From: Verrucomicrobiota bacterium | Lineage (GTDB): Bacteria > Verrucomicrobiota > Verrucomicrobiia > Opitutales > Opitutaceae | Direction: 5' to 3' | DNA length: 64,000 bases | NCBI GenBank assembly: GCA_023428905.1 | Contig: JAEYWP010000016.1 | Span: 310,001-374,000 of the forward strand | Part shown: positions 26,431 through 36,541 of the stretch, one piece after another | How the letters are laid out: each line of letters starts with the position of its first letter | How positions within the stretch are numbered: position 1 is the stretch's first letter | Program-made: the position numbers and the translations under genes | The notes under the pieces: model-generated | The model's input: only the letters and a program-made list of their open reading frames with translations | Told to the model about the DNA's origin: nothing | The model's database searches: none

Positions 26431-27921
26431 TCAAGCCTTGGCGTAGCCTTTGCGACGTTCGTCGAGTTCGTCGCGGATGCGCAGGCTGAGGTCCTTGGTG
26501 ATCGGGTAGGCGAAGAGCACCACCACCGCCAGGATGAAGGGCAGGGCGGCGAAGATCGTCGCCGACATGCGGATACCCATCAGGGCCTCCGGTGTCTGCG
26601 CGGTGTTCGCCACATAACCGTAGGCGCCGAGGATCCAGCCGCCGAGGGCGCCGCCGAGACCGAGGCCGGCCTTGAGGGCGAAAACCACGCCGGCGTAGCA
26701 GAAGCCGGTGGCGCGGCGGGACGTCTTCCATTCGGCGTAGTCCGGCACGTCGGCGATCATGGACCAGAGCAGCGGGACGGTCGGGCCGTAGAAGATACCC
26801 CAGAGGGCGCTGAGGAGGAAGTTCAGGCCGATCGCATCGGGCGGGACAAAGAAGAAGGCGATCGTGACCAGGGCGGTCAGGCTCAGGCCGATGATGTACA
26901 CGTTCTTCTTGCCGAAGCGGTCGGAGAGGGCGACCGAGCAAAGGATGCCGCCCAGCTGCATGAACGTGCCGATCAGGTTGAAGAGGCTGAAGCCGACGGC
27001 GGCCGCGTTGGTGCCGTCCGCCTTCACCAGCAGGCCGAAATAATCGAGGGCCGTCTTCCACCAGGACGGATCACCACCGGAAATCGAGGCGAGGCCGATC
27101 TTGTTCACGAATTCCACCACCTTGCCCTGGTCGAGGTAGTAGCTGAAGTAGTAGTTGAAGGCGCCGCCGCGCAGGGCGAGCGTGGTGAAGACAAAGAGGG
27201 TGACGAGGAACATCACCACCCACGGGCGGCAGGTGAAGACGTCGGCCAGGTCCTGCTTGAGGGAGGTCTTCTGGTGGGGGTCGGGCTGAACGCGCTCCTT
27301 GGTGGAGGCGAAGGTGATCAGGTTGAAGACCACGATGGCGATGGCGAAGATGCCGATCGTCATTGACCAGCCCTTGCTGTCGTTGCCGGCACCGAGCTTG
27401 GCCACGAGGGGGAGGGCGAGGGCGGTGATCACCAGCTGCCCGAGGATGCCGAAGAACAGGCGGTAGCTCGAGATCGAGGTGCGCTCGGTCGGGTCCGAGG
27501 TCATGACACCGGAAAGGGCGGAGTACGGCGTATTGTTTGCCGAATACACCATCATCAGCATGAGGTAGGTGGTGACCGCGTAGATCAGTTTGCCCGTGTC
27601 GCTGATATCCGGCACCGAGTAGGCCAGCCAGAAGAAGAGGCCGAAGGGCAGGGCGGTGAACAGCACCCAGGGGCGGAACTTGCCCCAGCGGGTCTTGGTG
27701 CGGTCCGAAAGGGCCCCCACCACCGGGTCGAAGATCGCGTCGATCAGTCGGACAGCGATGAAGATGTAACCTACGGCAGACGCAGCCAGTCCCACCGTAT
27801 CGGTGTAGAAGCGCTGCTGGTAGAAGATCATCGACAGGAAGAAGAAGTTGGTCGCGGCATCGCCGAGGCCGTAACCAATCTTCTCCCGGGCAGAGAGCTT
27901 CTTGTTGGACGTGGTGCTCAT
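26431..27921 (-). CDS. GPH-family sugar:cation symporter (MFS), likely xylo-oligosaccharide/aldouronate uptake
   Basis: 496 residues with about 12 hydrophobic segments. The N-terminus KLSAREKIGYGLGDAATNFFF and the motif RLIDAIFDPVVGALSDRTKTRWGKFRPW are diagnostic of the glycoside-pentoside-hexuronide:cation symporter family. A second conserved loop reads DVPDYAEWKTSRRATGF. An extra cytoplasmic or periplasmic loop around residues 250-300 (NKIGLASISGGDPSWWK) is longer than in MelB. Located between GH67 and GH52 on the same strand, so it most likely imports xylan oligomers or (methyl)glucuronate for intracellular hydrolysis. Confidence 0.92.
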   Translation of the reverse strand: MSTTSNKKLSAREKIGYGLGDAATNFFFLSMIFYQQRFYTDTVGLAASAVGYIFIAVRLIDAIFDPVVGALSDRTKTRWGKFRPWVLFTALPFGLFFWLAYSVPDISDTGKLIYAVTTYLMLMMVYSANNTPYSALSGVMTSDPTERTSISSYRLFFGILGQLVITALALPLVAKLGAGNDSKGWSMTIGIFAIAIVVFNLITFASTKERVQPDPHQKTSLKQDLADVFTCRPWVVMFLVTLFVFTTLALRGGAFNYYFSYYLDQGKVVEFVNKIGLASISGGDPSWWKTALDYFGLLVKADGTNAAAVGFSLFNLIGTFMQLGGILCSVALSDRFGKKNVYIIGLSLTALVTIAFFFVPPDAIGLNFLLSALWGIFYGPTVPLLWSMIADVPDYAEWKTSRRATGFCYAGVVFALKAGLGLGGALGGWILGAYGYVANTAQTPEALMGIRMSATIFAALPFILAVVVLFAYPITKDLSLRIRDELDERRKGYAKA

Positions 27922-27960
27922 TGGCAGGGTTTTAGTCGGGGTTGAAGCGGGCAGAAAGGA

Positions 27961-30045
27961 TTATTCCTGGAGCCAGAGCCAGGCGGTGACGCCGCGCGGA
28001 TAATACCGGCTTCCGCAGACCACGCCCGTGTCGCTCAGGATCTGGTCGCACATGGCAAAGGCGCCGCAGCCCGGCTGCTGCTGCCAGCGGGCATGGGCTC
28101 GATCGGCGGCGGCGGCCTCGGGCGTCAGTGTATCCGGGAAAAGGCGACGCACGACGTATTGCGCGATCGCGATCTTGCTGAACCAGGTGTTGCGGCTGGT
28201 GCTGCTGATCTTCCATCCACCGGAGGTCTGGTCGATGCAGACGCCCGGGCGCAGGGCGCCCTTCAGGTGCTGGCGCAGTTGCTCGAAGAGCGGGGCGAAA
28301 CGGGCCAGGTCCTTCTCCATTCCCAGGTAGAGGGCATAAACAAAGCCCTCCACGGCGGGGAGGATCCGGGAGGTGTTGCCGTTCTCGAAAACCGCGGGGA
28401 AAAAGCCGGTGTCCTTCTCGAAGCGGCTCTGGATGGTGCGGGAGAGCCGCTCGATCGCCGCGGTGGAGCGGTCGGCGAGGCCGGTCTTGCCGAGCTTCTG
28501 GAAGGTGCGTTCCGCCAGGAACCAGGCGCCCAGGGCCTTGACCGCGAGGTAGAGGTTGTTGCGGGCCTGGCCGAGGGAGACGTCGAGGCTGTCGTAGGTG
28601 GTGATTTCCGAACCGCTGCCGCAGCGGCTGGAATCGCATTTCAAGACGCCATCGCGGCGGGCCGGCTCGGGATGATCCCGGGTCTCCATGCTCTCGATAC
28701 ATTTTTCCAGCACGGCCTCATGCTTGCGCAGCCAGGCCCAGTCCTGGGTCCGCCAGGTGTAGGTCAGGGCGGTCAGGACCCAGTTCAGCAGCTGCTCCAT
28801 CGTCATGTGACTGAAGCAACCGGTAAGATTGTCGCACTCGTAGCTCGAGCGCCCGGGCATGGTGAAGTGATTGGTCACGCCCATGTCGTGGGTGAAGGAC
28901 AGGCCGCCCGGCACCAGCTTGCCCTCGGGGGTGCGGACCTGGTCGGTGTAGCTGTAACGCTCGACAAAGAGGTCGAGGGCGTTGCGCACCGCCCACGGGT
29001 GCCAGTCCACCTCGAAGAAAAGATGGTCCACCGTCAGGTCGAAGGTGTTGATCATCCGGTATTCTCCCTCGTTCACATTCCACAGCAGGGCGCCGTCTTC
29101 GCGGCGGAGAAGCTGGGAGCTGCCGAGGTAGCTGTGCGTGGCCTGGGCAACCAGGTACTTCTGGTCGGCGGAGAGTTTCGAAGCCTCCAGCTCGGCGTCC
29201 CGCTTGAGGGCCAGCTGGGTGTAGGTCTCGTGGTGCTTCAGGCCGTGCCGCAGCACGTCCTCGAGCGTTTTGAACCACTGGGTGTAGGCGAAGGAGGTGG
29301 TCAGGCCGGTCGTGACAATGCCTGGGGTGTGAAAACCAAGGGCGAGGGGATAACTCCGGCGGGCACCGGCGGGCACCTTGAAGACGAGACCGACCTCGGA
29401 GCCAAGGATGTGCAAGCCGCGGTAGTCCGACGGATTCTGGTCAAAGATGCCGAAACTCTGGCGGAGCGTGACGTCCGGGCAGGCCGGGGTTGCGAAACCG
29501 AAGCTGTTGGCCCCCGCAAAGCCGGTGAGATCGGCGTGCGAGTCTGCCAGTGGACGCATCTGAAGGTCGGGTTCGCTCAGCCCAAACACCACCTCCACCG
29601 CCTCGCTGCCGGCGGAGTTATCGAACTCCACATAACCGCAGACAACGGGTGCAAAGTGGAAGGCGGCCTGTTCGGCCGACAGGGTGTCCGCGTTCTCGAT
29701 GCGGGCGAAGGGGCTGCGCAGCCCGAAGCGGAAGCCCTCGAAGGCCCAGGTGTCGCTGGCCCAGGTCAGCGTGCGGCTGAACTCGTTGGGTCGAATACTG
29801 CCCCATTTTTTGACTTGGGCGGCCTGCTGATGCTCGCCGATGAACGTGCCGATGGCCGAGGCGACGGGTTTGAAGAACGGAAGCAGCCGCCAGTGATTTT
29901 CGCCGCGCCGGTAACCCACATATAAGTTTTGCTGGGCCGGACCACGAAGGGCCTGACCAAAGCCGCCAGGGGCATCGATCAAACCACAGGTGAAACTGGC
30001 GAAGGCGCCAAACGGGGAATGCTGCGTGTGATAACTCTCGTTCAT
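27961..30045 (-). CDS. GH52 beta-xylosidase
   Basis: 694 residues, matching the length of Geobacillus GH52 XynB, with no signal peptide, so cytoplasmic. Retaining enzyme that cuts xylose from the non-reducing end of xylo-oligosaccharides. Family-wide identical blocks are visible: HSPFGAFASF at the N-terminus, VNEGEYRMINTFDLTVDHLFF (nucleophile region, about 324-344), SYECDNLTGCFSHMT, and EITTYDSLDVSLGQARNNLY (acid/base region, about 480-499), then GGWKISSTSRNTW. ATG 30043-30045 is preferred over a TTG nine bases upstream; neither has a Shine-Dalgarno. First gene of a GH52-transporter-GH67-GH43 minus-strand operon. Confidence 0.94.
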   Translation of the reverse strand: MNESYHTQHSPFGAFASFTCGLIDAPGGFGQALRGPAQQNLYVGYRRGENHWRLLPFFKPVASAIGTFIGEHQQAAQVKKWGSIRPNEFSRTLTWASDTWAFEGFRFGLRSPFARIENADTLSAEQAAFHFAPVVCGYVEFDNSAGSEAVEVVFGLSEPDLQMRPLADSHADLTGFAGANSFGFATPACPDVTLRQSFGIFDQNPSDYRGLHILGSEVGLVFKVPAGARRSYPLALGFHTPGIVTTGLTTSFAYTQWFKTLEDVLRHGLKHHETYTQLALKRDAELEASKLSADQKYLVAQATHSYLGSSQLLRREDGALLWNVNEGEYRMINTFDLTVDHLFFEVDWHPWAVRNALDLFVERYSYTDQVRTPEGKLVPGGLSFTHDMGVTNHFTMPGRSSYECDNLTGCFSHMTMEQLLNWVLTALTYTWRTQDWAWLRKHEAVLEKCIESMETRDHPEPARRDGVLKCDSSRCGSGSEITTYDSLDVSLGQARNNLYLAVKALGAWFLAERTFQKLGKTGLADRSTAAIERLSRTIQSRFEKDTGFFPAVFENGNTSRILPAVEGFVYALYLGMEKDLARFAPLFEQLRQHLKGALRPGVCIDQTSGGWKISSTSRNTWFSKIAIAQYVVRRLFPDTLTPEAAAADRAHARWQQQPGCGAFAMCDQILSDTGVVCGSRYYPRGVTAWLWLQE

Positions 30046-30141
30046 GAGGAGCAATGCGGGCGGCGGGGTTCAGGGGAAGCAGCCGAAGCGGGGTCGTCAG
30101 CATAGCGTTTCTGCAGGGAAGTCACACAAAACCGGGTGCGT

Positions 30142-30153
30142 TCTAACGATAGA
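30142..30153. promoter_or_regulatory. Candidate LacI-family operator upstream of the GH52 operon
   Basis: TCTAACGATAGA, matching 11 of 12 bases of the palindrome core TCTAACGTTAGA found next to lacI at 16722-16735. It is 97 bases upstream of the GH52 start. Confidence 0.5.
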
Positions 30154-30258
30154 CTCCTCTCTTAGCAGCGAAGCGGACGGCCACAGCTGCGAGGCTTCTC
30201 CTGGGAGATTTTCCGATACGCGGGGTAAGGAATTTGCGCGACGTGCCGATGCCAACGT

Positions 30259-31167
30259 GTGCGCGCGCTGTTATCCCTTCGACCCTGCCACCGGCTGCAC
30301 TGGCCGCTGTTCGCGGTGGCGCTGTGCCTGCTGAGTTGGGGCGCGTTGGAGGCGAATGCAGTGACCAAGGAGCGGAACCGTGGCCGGCCGCCCTTTTCGC
30401 GGCAGAGTTTTTGCCGCGACATGCCCAAGGCGGTGCGCGCCGATCACCCCGCGATTGTGCCCTTGGCCGAGGCGATCCGCCGTATCACCACTGATCCGCG
30501 GGAGCAGTTGATCATCGTCCACGACGTTTCCCATCTTCTGATCGATTATGACTCGGACGAGCGGGTGTATGGTCAGTCCGAATTTCACGCCACGCTCGAC
30601 GAGATGATCGCGCGGCGACGTCAGGCAGGGTGGGTGTACCTGCGGGACGATTGTGACGGGCGCGCTGTCTTTGCCGCCCACCTGCTGGCCGCCCTCGGGA
30701 TTCCCTGGCGCCTAGAGGCTTCCTATTGGAAACGGCACGCGTGGATTTCCGCGCGGGTGGACGGCGTTCGTTACGACCTGCTGGACCTGCGGCCGGGGGA
30801 CAGGGAGTTGAACAACCTCTCCTACAAACTGATCGGCCGGCATTTTGCCGGCAAATCCCGCACGCCTCCCTATTTTCACTGGCGTCGGGCGTGGTTGGAA
30901 AAGACCGGCGGAGACCTCGATATCGGGTTGCGCCTGGGGATCCTGGAAGTGGAGTCCCGCCCGGGCATGCCCAAAGAAAGGTTTTCCACGGACTGGCAGA
31001 AGAAGCACCCGGACGGGCATTGGTCGCCCCTCGACCCCCGTATGGAGACCGCACCCTACGCGATGTTTCCCTTTCAGGATAAACTGAACTGGGGCGGGTC
31101 CGTGGCGGACCTCGGCTCTACCAGCAACGAGGGCCACCGCGCGATCGGACTTTCTGGCGCTCCCTGA
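30259..31167 (+). CDS. Exported transglutaminase-like cysteine peptidase fold protein
   Basis: 302 residues with a GTG start and an N-terminal hydrophobic stretch (LHWPLFAVALCLLSWGALEANA) that looks like a Sec signal peptide. The central part has the transglutaminase-like triad order: Cys in LRDDCDGRAVFAAHLLAALGI, His in KRHAWISARVDG and Asp in RYDLLDLRPGD. Such bacterial proteins act as proteases or amidases, or have lost activity; the substrate is unknown. An earlier or later start is possible because no ribosome-binding site is evident. It is divergent from GH52, with 213 bases between them. Confidence 0.75.
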   Translation: MRALLSLRPCHRLHWPLFAVALCLLSWGALEANAVTKERNRGRPPFSRQSFCRDMPKAVRADHPAIVPLAEAIRRITTDPREQLIIVHDVSHLLIDYDSDERVYGQSEFHATLDEMIARRRQAGWVYLRDDCDGRAVFAAHLLAALGIPWRLEASYWKRHAWISARVDGVRYDLLDLRPGDRELNNLSYKLIGRHFAGKSRTPPYFHWRRAWLEKTGGDLDIGLRLGILEVESRPGMPKERFSTDWQKKHPDGHWSPLDPRMETAPYAMFPFQDKLNWGGSVADLGSTSNEGHRAIGLSGAP

Positions 31168-31430
31168 GGCCAGGGCGGCGCCTCTGCAAAGTACAGCGGT
31201 GGGCTCCACGGTCGCGCCGGACACCTGTCGCGATTTTCATAAGAATGAGCGGATATTTAAAAGACGAACGGTCGCGAATCTGCTAAGGTCTGGCGCGTTG
31301 TTCCCCTCTTTCGCGCGGTTGCGCGGACGATCCGGTGTCCCCCCGCCGCGGTTGTTTCCCCCGGTCCGGGCCACGTGCCGTGTCGTCCGTTTGCGTACGT
31401 TGGAGTGGGTGCATCACCAACCTCCTACCT

Positions 31431-32474
<1,044 letters not shown>

Positions 32475-32489
32475 TCCTCCGCTGATCCC

Positions 32490-33572
32490 ATGAGCACCAA
32501 GATTGCCATCATCGGAGCCGGCGGCATGGCCAGCTACCATGCGCAGGGCTTTCGCGAAGCCGGCGCCGAGATCGTCGCCCTCGCCGACGTCAACGGTCCG
32601 GCCGCCGAGAAGGCCGCAGCCCGGCACGGCATATCCCGCCACTTCAGCGACGTGGCCGAGATGTTCCGCGCCTTGCCCGAGATCGACGCCGTTTCGGTGA
32701 TCGTGCCGAACAAGTTCCACGCCCCCCTTGCCCTGGCCGCCCTGAAGGCCGGCAAACACGTCTTCTGCGAAAAGCCGCCGGCGCTGAATGCCAAAGAGGC
32801 GGCCCAGATGGAGGCCGCGGCGGCCAAGGCGAAGAAGGTGCTGATGTTCAACTTCAACAACCGCGCCCGACCGGAAAGCTACGCCATGATGGAGCACATC
32901 GCCCAGGGGGCGGTGGGCACGATCAACAGCTGTCAGGCAAAGTGGATACGGCGCACCGGCATTCCCGGCTTCGGGGGTTGGTTTACCAATAAGGCGCTTT
33001 CCGGCGGCGGTCCGCTCATCGACCTCCTCCATATGGTCGATCTCGGGCTCCATTTCATGGGTTATCCCGAACCCGCCCACGTCCTGGCGCGTACCTTCAG
33101 CGACCACATCGACGACAAGAGTTTCAAGGGGCCGTGGGGCATCCCCGATGTGGTCCAAGGCGTCACCGACGTCGAGGCCGCCGCCCACGGTTTTGTCACC
33201 TTCAAGAGCGGGCAATGCCTGTCCTTCGCCGTCTCCTGGGCCGAGATGAACAAGCGCGAGGAAGTGTCCGTCACCTTCCAGGGCTCCAAGGCCGGCGGCA
33301 AGGTGCAGCGGCTTTTCGGCACGGACGGCCTCGATGCCACGGCTATCGACGCCTGCGAACTCTACACCCATGAGCATGGACGCCCCGTCAACCGTGACAT
33401 CATTGTGCCGCAGGATGCGCCCATGGGCCGCGTCCGCTCGGCGATGAACTTCGTGCGTGCCATCGAGGGCACCGAGGCGCCTCTCAACACGCCCGACCAG
33501 GCCGTCGCGCTGATGAAGATCATCGACGGTGCCTACAAATCCGCCGCCTCCGGCAAGCCGGTGGCACTCTAG
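32490..33572 (+). CDS. Gfo/Idh/MocA-family oxidoreductase
   Basis: 360 residues. N-terminal Rossmann fold with the dinucleotide motif KIAIIGAGGMASYHAQGF and the family-typical EKPPALNAKEA (Lys of the EKP motif) at about residue 93; the C-terminal alpha/beta domain includes GGPLIDLLHMVDLGLHFMGY, where the catalytic Asp/His are expected. No signal peptide, so cytoplasmic. NAD(P)-dependent oxidation or reduction of a sugar or cyclitol. It lies 15 bases after the TIM-barrel gene and 86 bases before a second Gfo/Idh gene. Confidence 0.92.
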   Translation: MSTKIAIIGAGGMASYHAQGFREAGAEIVALADVNGPAAEKAAARHGISRHFSDVAEMFRALPEIDAVSVIVPNKFHAPLALAALKAGKHVFCEKPPALNAKEAAQMEAAAAKAKKVLMFNFNNRARPESYAMMEHIAQGAVGTINSCQAKWIRRTGIPGFGGWFTNKALSGGGPLIDLLHMVDLGLHFMGYPEPAHVLARTFSDHIDDKSFKGPWGIPDVVQGVTDVEAAAHGFVTFKSGQCLSFAVSWAEMNKREEVSVTFQGSKAGGKVQRLFGTDGLDATAIDACELYTHEHGRPVNRDIIVPQDAPMGRVRSAMNFVRAIEGTEAPLNTPDQAVALMKIIDGAYKSAASGKPVAL

Positions 33573-33658
33573 ACTTCGGCCTGTCTTTCAACACCGTGTG
33601 GCGGCGCCCCTCCTGCGCGCACGCCCAGCTTCTTTATCCTTTCACTCCTGCATCTCTC

Positions 33659-34822
33659 ATGACGTCTCACCGCAAACTTCGCATGGGCATGGTCGGCGGC
33701 GGCCGCGGCGCTTTCATCGGCGCCGTGCACCGCATGGCCGCTCGACTCGACCTCGGACTTGAACTGGTCGCCGGTTGCTTCTCCTCCGACCCCAAGGTGT
33801 CGCGCGCTTCCGGCGACGACCTCTACATCGACCCGGCGCGGGTGTACGCGAGTTTCGAGGAGATGGCCCGAAAAGAGGCCGCACTGCCGGCCGACCAGCG
33901 GATTGATTTTGTCTCGATCGTCACCCGCAACGACACCCACGCCGCCATCGCCCGCGCCTTCCTGACCGCGGGCATCCACGTGGTCTGCGAAAAGCCGCTC
34001 TGCTTTTCCCTGAAGGAGGCGCTGGCGCTGCGCAAGGTGGCGAAGGCGTCGGGCAAGCTCTTCGCCGTCACCCACAACTATTCGGGCAATGTGATGGTGA
34101 AACAGGCGCGCGAGTTCGTGCGCTCCGGCGAGCTCGGCGAGATTCGAAAGGTGGTGGTGGAGTACCCGCAGGGCTGGCTCGCGACCCGTCTCGAAGACAC
34201 CGGGCTGATCCAGGCCAAATGGCGGGTCGATCCCAAGAAGAGTGGAGCCGCCGGCGCGATGGGCGACCTCGCGACCCATGGCGAACACCTGGTGCGCTAC
34301 ATCACCGGCCTTGAAATTGACTCCCTCTGCGCCGACCTCACGACCTTCGTGAAAGGCCGCAAGCTCGATGACGACGGCAACGTCCTGGTGCGGTACAAGG
34401 GCGGCGCCAAGGGCATTCTCTACGCCTCACAGATCTCGGTCGGGGAGGAAAACAACCTCACGGTTCGAATCTACGGCACCAAGGGTGGACTGGAATGGCA
34501 CCAGGAGCATCCCAACGAATTGATCCTGAAATCGCAGGAGCGGGCCGCCCAGGTCTGGCGCCGCGGCAACGGTTATGTGGGGGCGGAGGCCAAACGCTTC
34601 ACCCGTTTCCCCGCCGGCCACCCCGAGGGTTACCTCGAGTCCTTTGGCAATGTCTACGCCGAGGTCTTCCGCGCGCTGCGCGCCGAGCTGGCTGGGGAAA
34701 AGCGCCCGAAGGACCTCGATTTCCCGACCATCGACGACGGGGTGTACGGCATGGCCTTCATCGAGACGGTGGTAAAGAGCGGCAAGGCCGGCGCCCGCTG
34801 GGTGAAGTTCCCAAAGGTGTGA
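33659..34822 (+). CDS. Gfo/Idh/MocA-family oxidoreductase
   Basis: 387 residues. Rossmann motif RMGMVGGGRGAFIGAVHRM, CEKPLCFSLKEAL, and the C-terminal domain with GAAGAMGDLATHGEHLVRYITG carrying the putative catalytic His, then YGTKGGLEWHQEHPN. This is the subfamily often found beside TIM-barrel isomerases in sugar and inositol loci. Cytoplasmic. ATG 33659 with the strongly C/T-rich leader TATCCTTTCACTCCTGCATC; the upstream extension to 33596 is not convincing. Sequence differs enough from the preceding Gfo/Idh gene that they are unlikely to be recent duplicates. Confidence 0.92.
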   Translation: MTSHRKLRMGMVGGGRGAFIGAVHRMAARLDLGLELVAGCFSSDPKVSRASGDDLYIDPARVYASFEEMARKEAALPADQRIDFVSIVTRNDTHAAIARAFLTAGIHVVCEKPLCFSLKEALALRKVAKASGKLFAVTHNYSGNVMVKQAREFVRSGELGEIRKVVVEYPQGWLATRLEDTGLIQAKWRVDPKKSGAAGAMGDLATHGEHLVRYITGLEIDSLCADLTTFVKGRKLDDDGNVLVRYKGGAKGILYASQISVGEENNLTVRIYGTKGGLEWHQEHPNELILKSQERAAQVWRRGNGYVGAEAKRFTRFPAGHPEGYLESFGNVYAEVFRALRAELAGEKRPKDLDFPTIDDGVYGMAFIETVVKSGKAGARWVKFPKV

Positions 34823-34844
34823 ACCTTTCCCCCGAGCGCCGGAC

Positions 34845-35579
34845 GTGAACGCGAGACCACTTCTGCTGGTGGTCCCGGCGTTCAATCCGGGGCCGGAGTT
34901 TGAGCAGTTCCTGCCCGACCTGGCCGGTCAGCTGAAGGCGTCCGGCCATCCCCACCGTATCCTGGTGGTGGACGACGGCAGCGGTGCGGAGCCGCGCGCC
35001 CGTATCCAGAAAACGGTGGCACGCGCTGCCACCCCGTCGGGTTCGGTCGAGCTGCGGGTGCTCCCGCGCAACGAGGGCAAGGGAGCCGCGATCATGGCCG
35101 GCTGGGCCGAGGCCGACCCGGCGGTGGCCTGGCTGGGCTTCGTCGACGCGGACGGTTCCGTCCCTGCGCGGGAGGTGGTGCGGGTGCTCGCCGAGGCGCG
35201 CTGCCTGGGGGACGCCGAGGTTTGCCTGGCCGGCTCACGCCTGCGCATCCTCGGAAGATCGATCGAACGCAAATGGCACCGTCACCTGGTGGGCCGGGTG
35301 TTTTCCAATCTGACCAACCTCATCCTTGGCCTCGGGGCGTACGACACCCAGTGCGGTTTCAAACTGGTGCCTCGTGTCGCGTATGAACGGGTACGCCCTC
35401 GCCTGGGGGAGCGGCGCTTCTCCTTCGATGTCGAATTGCTCGTCCTCCTGCTCGGAAGCGGCTGCGCCGTGCGGGAGGTCCCGATCGACTGGGCGGACCG
35501 GGGCCACAGCACGGTGCGCCTTTGGCGCGATATCCCCGCGATGGCCGCGGGCTTATGGAGGACCAGGCGGCATCTTTGA
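34845..35579 (+). CDS. Family 2 glycosyltransferase, dolichyl-phosphate glucosyltransferase-like
   Basis: 244 residues, GTG start. GT-A fold: VVPAFNPGPEF, VVDDGSG, the nucleotide-binding region NEGKGAAIMAGW, and the metal-binding motif LGFVDADGSV. Further features are the LVGRVFSNLTNLILG block and DTQCGFKLV, which are shared with polyprenyl-phosphate sugar synthases (DPG synthase/Alg5 type). No C-terminal membrane helix is seen. Follows the second Gfo/Idh gene by 22 bases, so probably co-transcribed, though a functional link is not evident. Likely transfers a sugar from a nucleotide donor to a lipid carrier. Confidence 0.88.
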   Translation: MNARPLLLVVPAFNPGPEFEQFLPDLAGQLKASGHPHRILVVDDGSGAEPRARIQKTVARAATPSGSVELRVLPRNEGKGAAIMAGWAEADPAVAWLGFVDADGSVPAREVVRVLAEARCLGDAEVCLAGSRLRILGRSIERKWHRHLVGRVFSNLTNLILGLGAYDTQCGFKLVPRVAYERVRPRLGERRFSFDVELLVLLLGSGCAVREVPIDWADRGHSTVRLWRDIPAMAAGLWRTRRHL

Positions 35580-35608
35580 TGCTTGATCCATAAGGCTGAT
35601 TCGGGAGT

Positions 35609-36541
35609 TCAAACCGCGGAGGGACGGTGTATCCAGCCGTGGTGGACGCCGAGGGCCCGGCCGATGCGGAGGACCTCGGGTGACGGTTCGGTCCACTGCA
35701 CCACGGCGCCCGCCTCCGGGCGCTCCGCGCAGACGGCCTCGATATCTTCCCTGGGCAGAAGCATGAAGGCGGTGGAGAGCGCGTCCGACACCGCGGCGCG
35801 GGCGGACAGGGCCCACGCGCGCGCAGGAGTGACGGCGGGGCTTCCGGTTCGCGGATCGAGAATATGAGCCCCCTTGACCGCCAGCCCCGAGCATCCGACC
35901 GAGCCCTCGGTCAGGCGAAGCAGGGTGGTGCTTGTCAGCCCCACCTCCCAGCCGTCGTCCAAGGCTCCGGTGGCGAGGATCGAACTGCCACCGCCGATCA
36001 GGAGGCAAGGCCCCACCTCCCATTCGTCGAGGAGGTCCCGGGCGCGGTCCAGGGCGAAACCTTTGCCCACGGCGCCGAGGTCGAGGGAGACGGGAAGGCG
36101 TTCGCACCCGACGCCAAGGGCAGCGGGGTCGAGCACCAGCTGGCCGCGGTTGTTCGGCGTATCCGCCGCAACACCACCCGGGCCCGCCGCGCTCTCCGTT
36201 GTGGCCGGCTCCAGGCCGCGGGCGTCGCGCCAACGATCCATCGCGCGCCCGAGGGTGGGATCAAACGCTCCTCCGGTCAGCTCGGACATCTCCAGTGCGA
36301 GCGTGAGGCAGGCAAAGGTGTCGGGACTGACAATGACGTGTTCGCCGGGCGCCAGCTGGCTGATGCGCGCCACATCACTGCCTTCCCGGTAACGGCTGAG
36401 CAGTCCCTCGAGGTGGTCGATCAGCCGAAAAACCTCCGCCGCTGCCTGCTGGGCGTAGGCGCGGTCGCCGGAGGCCACCCGGATCTCAAACCAGGTGGCC
36501 ATCGCCTCATGCCGGAAGACAAACGGCGGGGTGAACGTCAA
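35609..36541 (-). CDS. apbE: FAD:protein FMN transferase
   Basis: 310 residues. Transfers FMN covalently to Thr/Ser of exported flavoproteins. Seen: HEAMATWFEIRVASG near the N-terminus, LDLGAVGKGFALDRA, GGGSSILATG, and the C-terminal metal-binding signature AVSDALSTAFMLLP. No clear lipoprotein or signal sequence. The start is TTG at 36539-36541, overlapping the stop of the MFS gene (TTGA), because the conserved region HEAM begins just after it; the ATG at 36502 would remove part of it. Last gene of the long minus-strand operon. No FMN-acceptor protein was recognised nearby. Confidence 0.9.
   Translation of the reverse strand: MTFTPPFVFRHEAMATWFEIRVASGDRAYAQQAAAEVFRLIDHLEGLLSRYREGSDVARISQLAPGEHVIVSPDTFACLTLALEMSELTGGAFDPTLGRAMDRWRDARGLEPATTESAAGPGGVAADTPNNRGQLVLDPAALGVGCERLPVSLDLGAVGKGFALDRARDLLDEWEVGPCLLIGGGSSILATGALDDGWEVGLTSTTLLRLTEGSVGCSGLAVKGAHILDPRTGSPAVTPARAWALSARAAVSDALSTAFMLLPREDIEAVCAERPEAGAVVQWTEPSPEVLRIGRALGVHHGWIHRPSAV

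Noticed and set aside
26312..27061. 250-codon N-terminal extension of the GH67 frame
   Set aside because: Overlaps the transporter gene out of frame and is Arg/Pro-rich; GH67 homology and a signal peptide begin at 26311.
28093..29925. 610-codon plus-strand open frame
   Set aside because: Antisense shadow of the GH52 gene.
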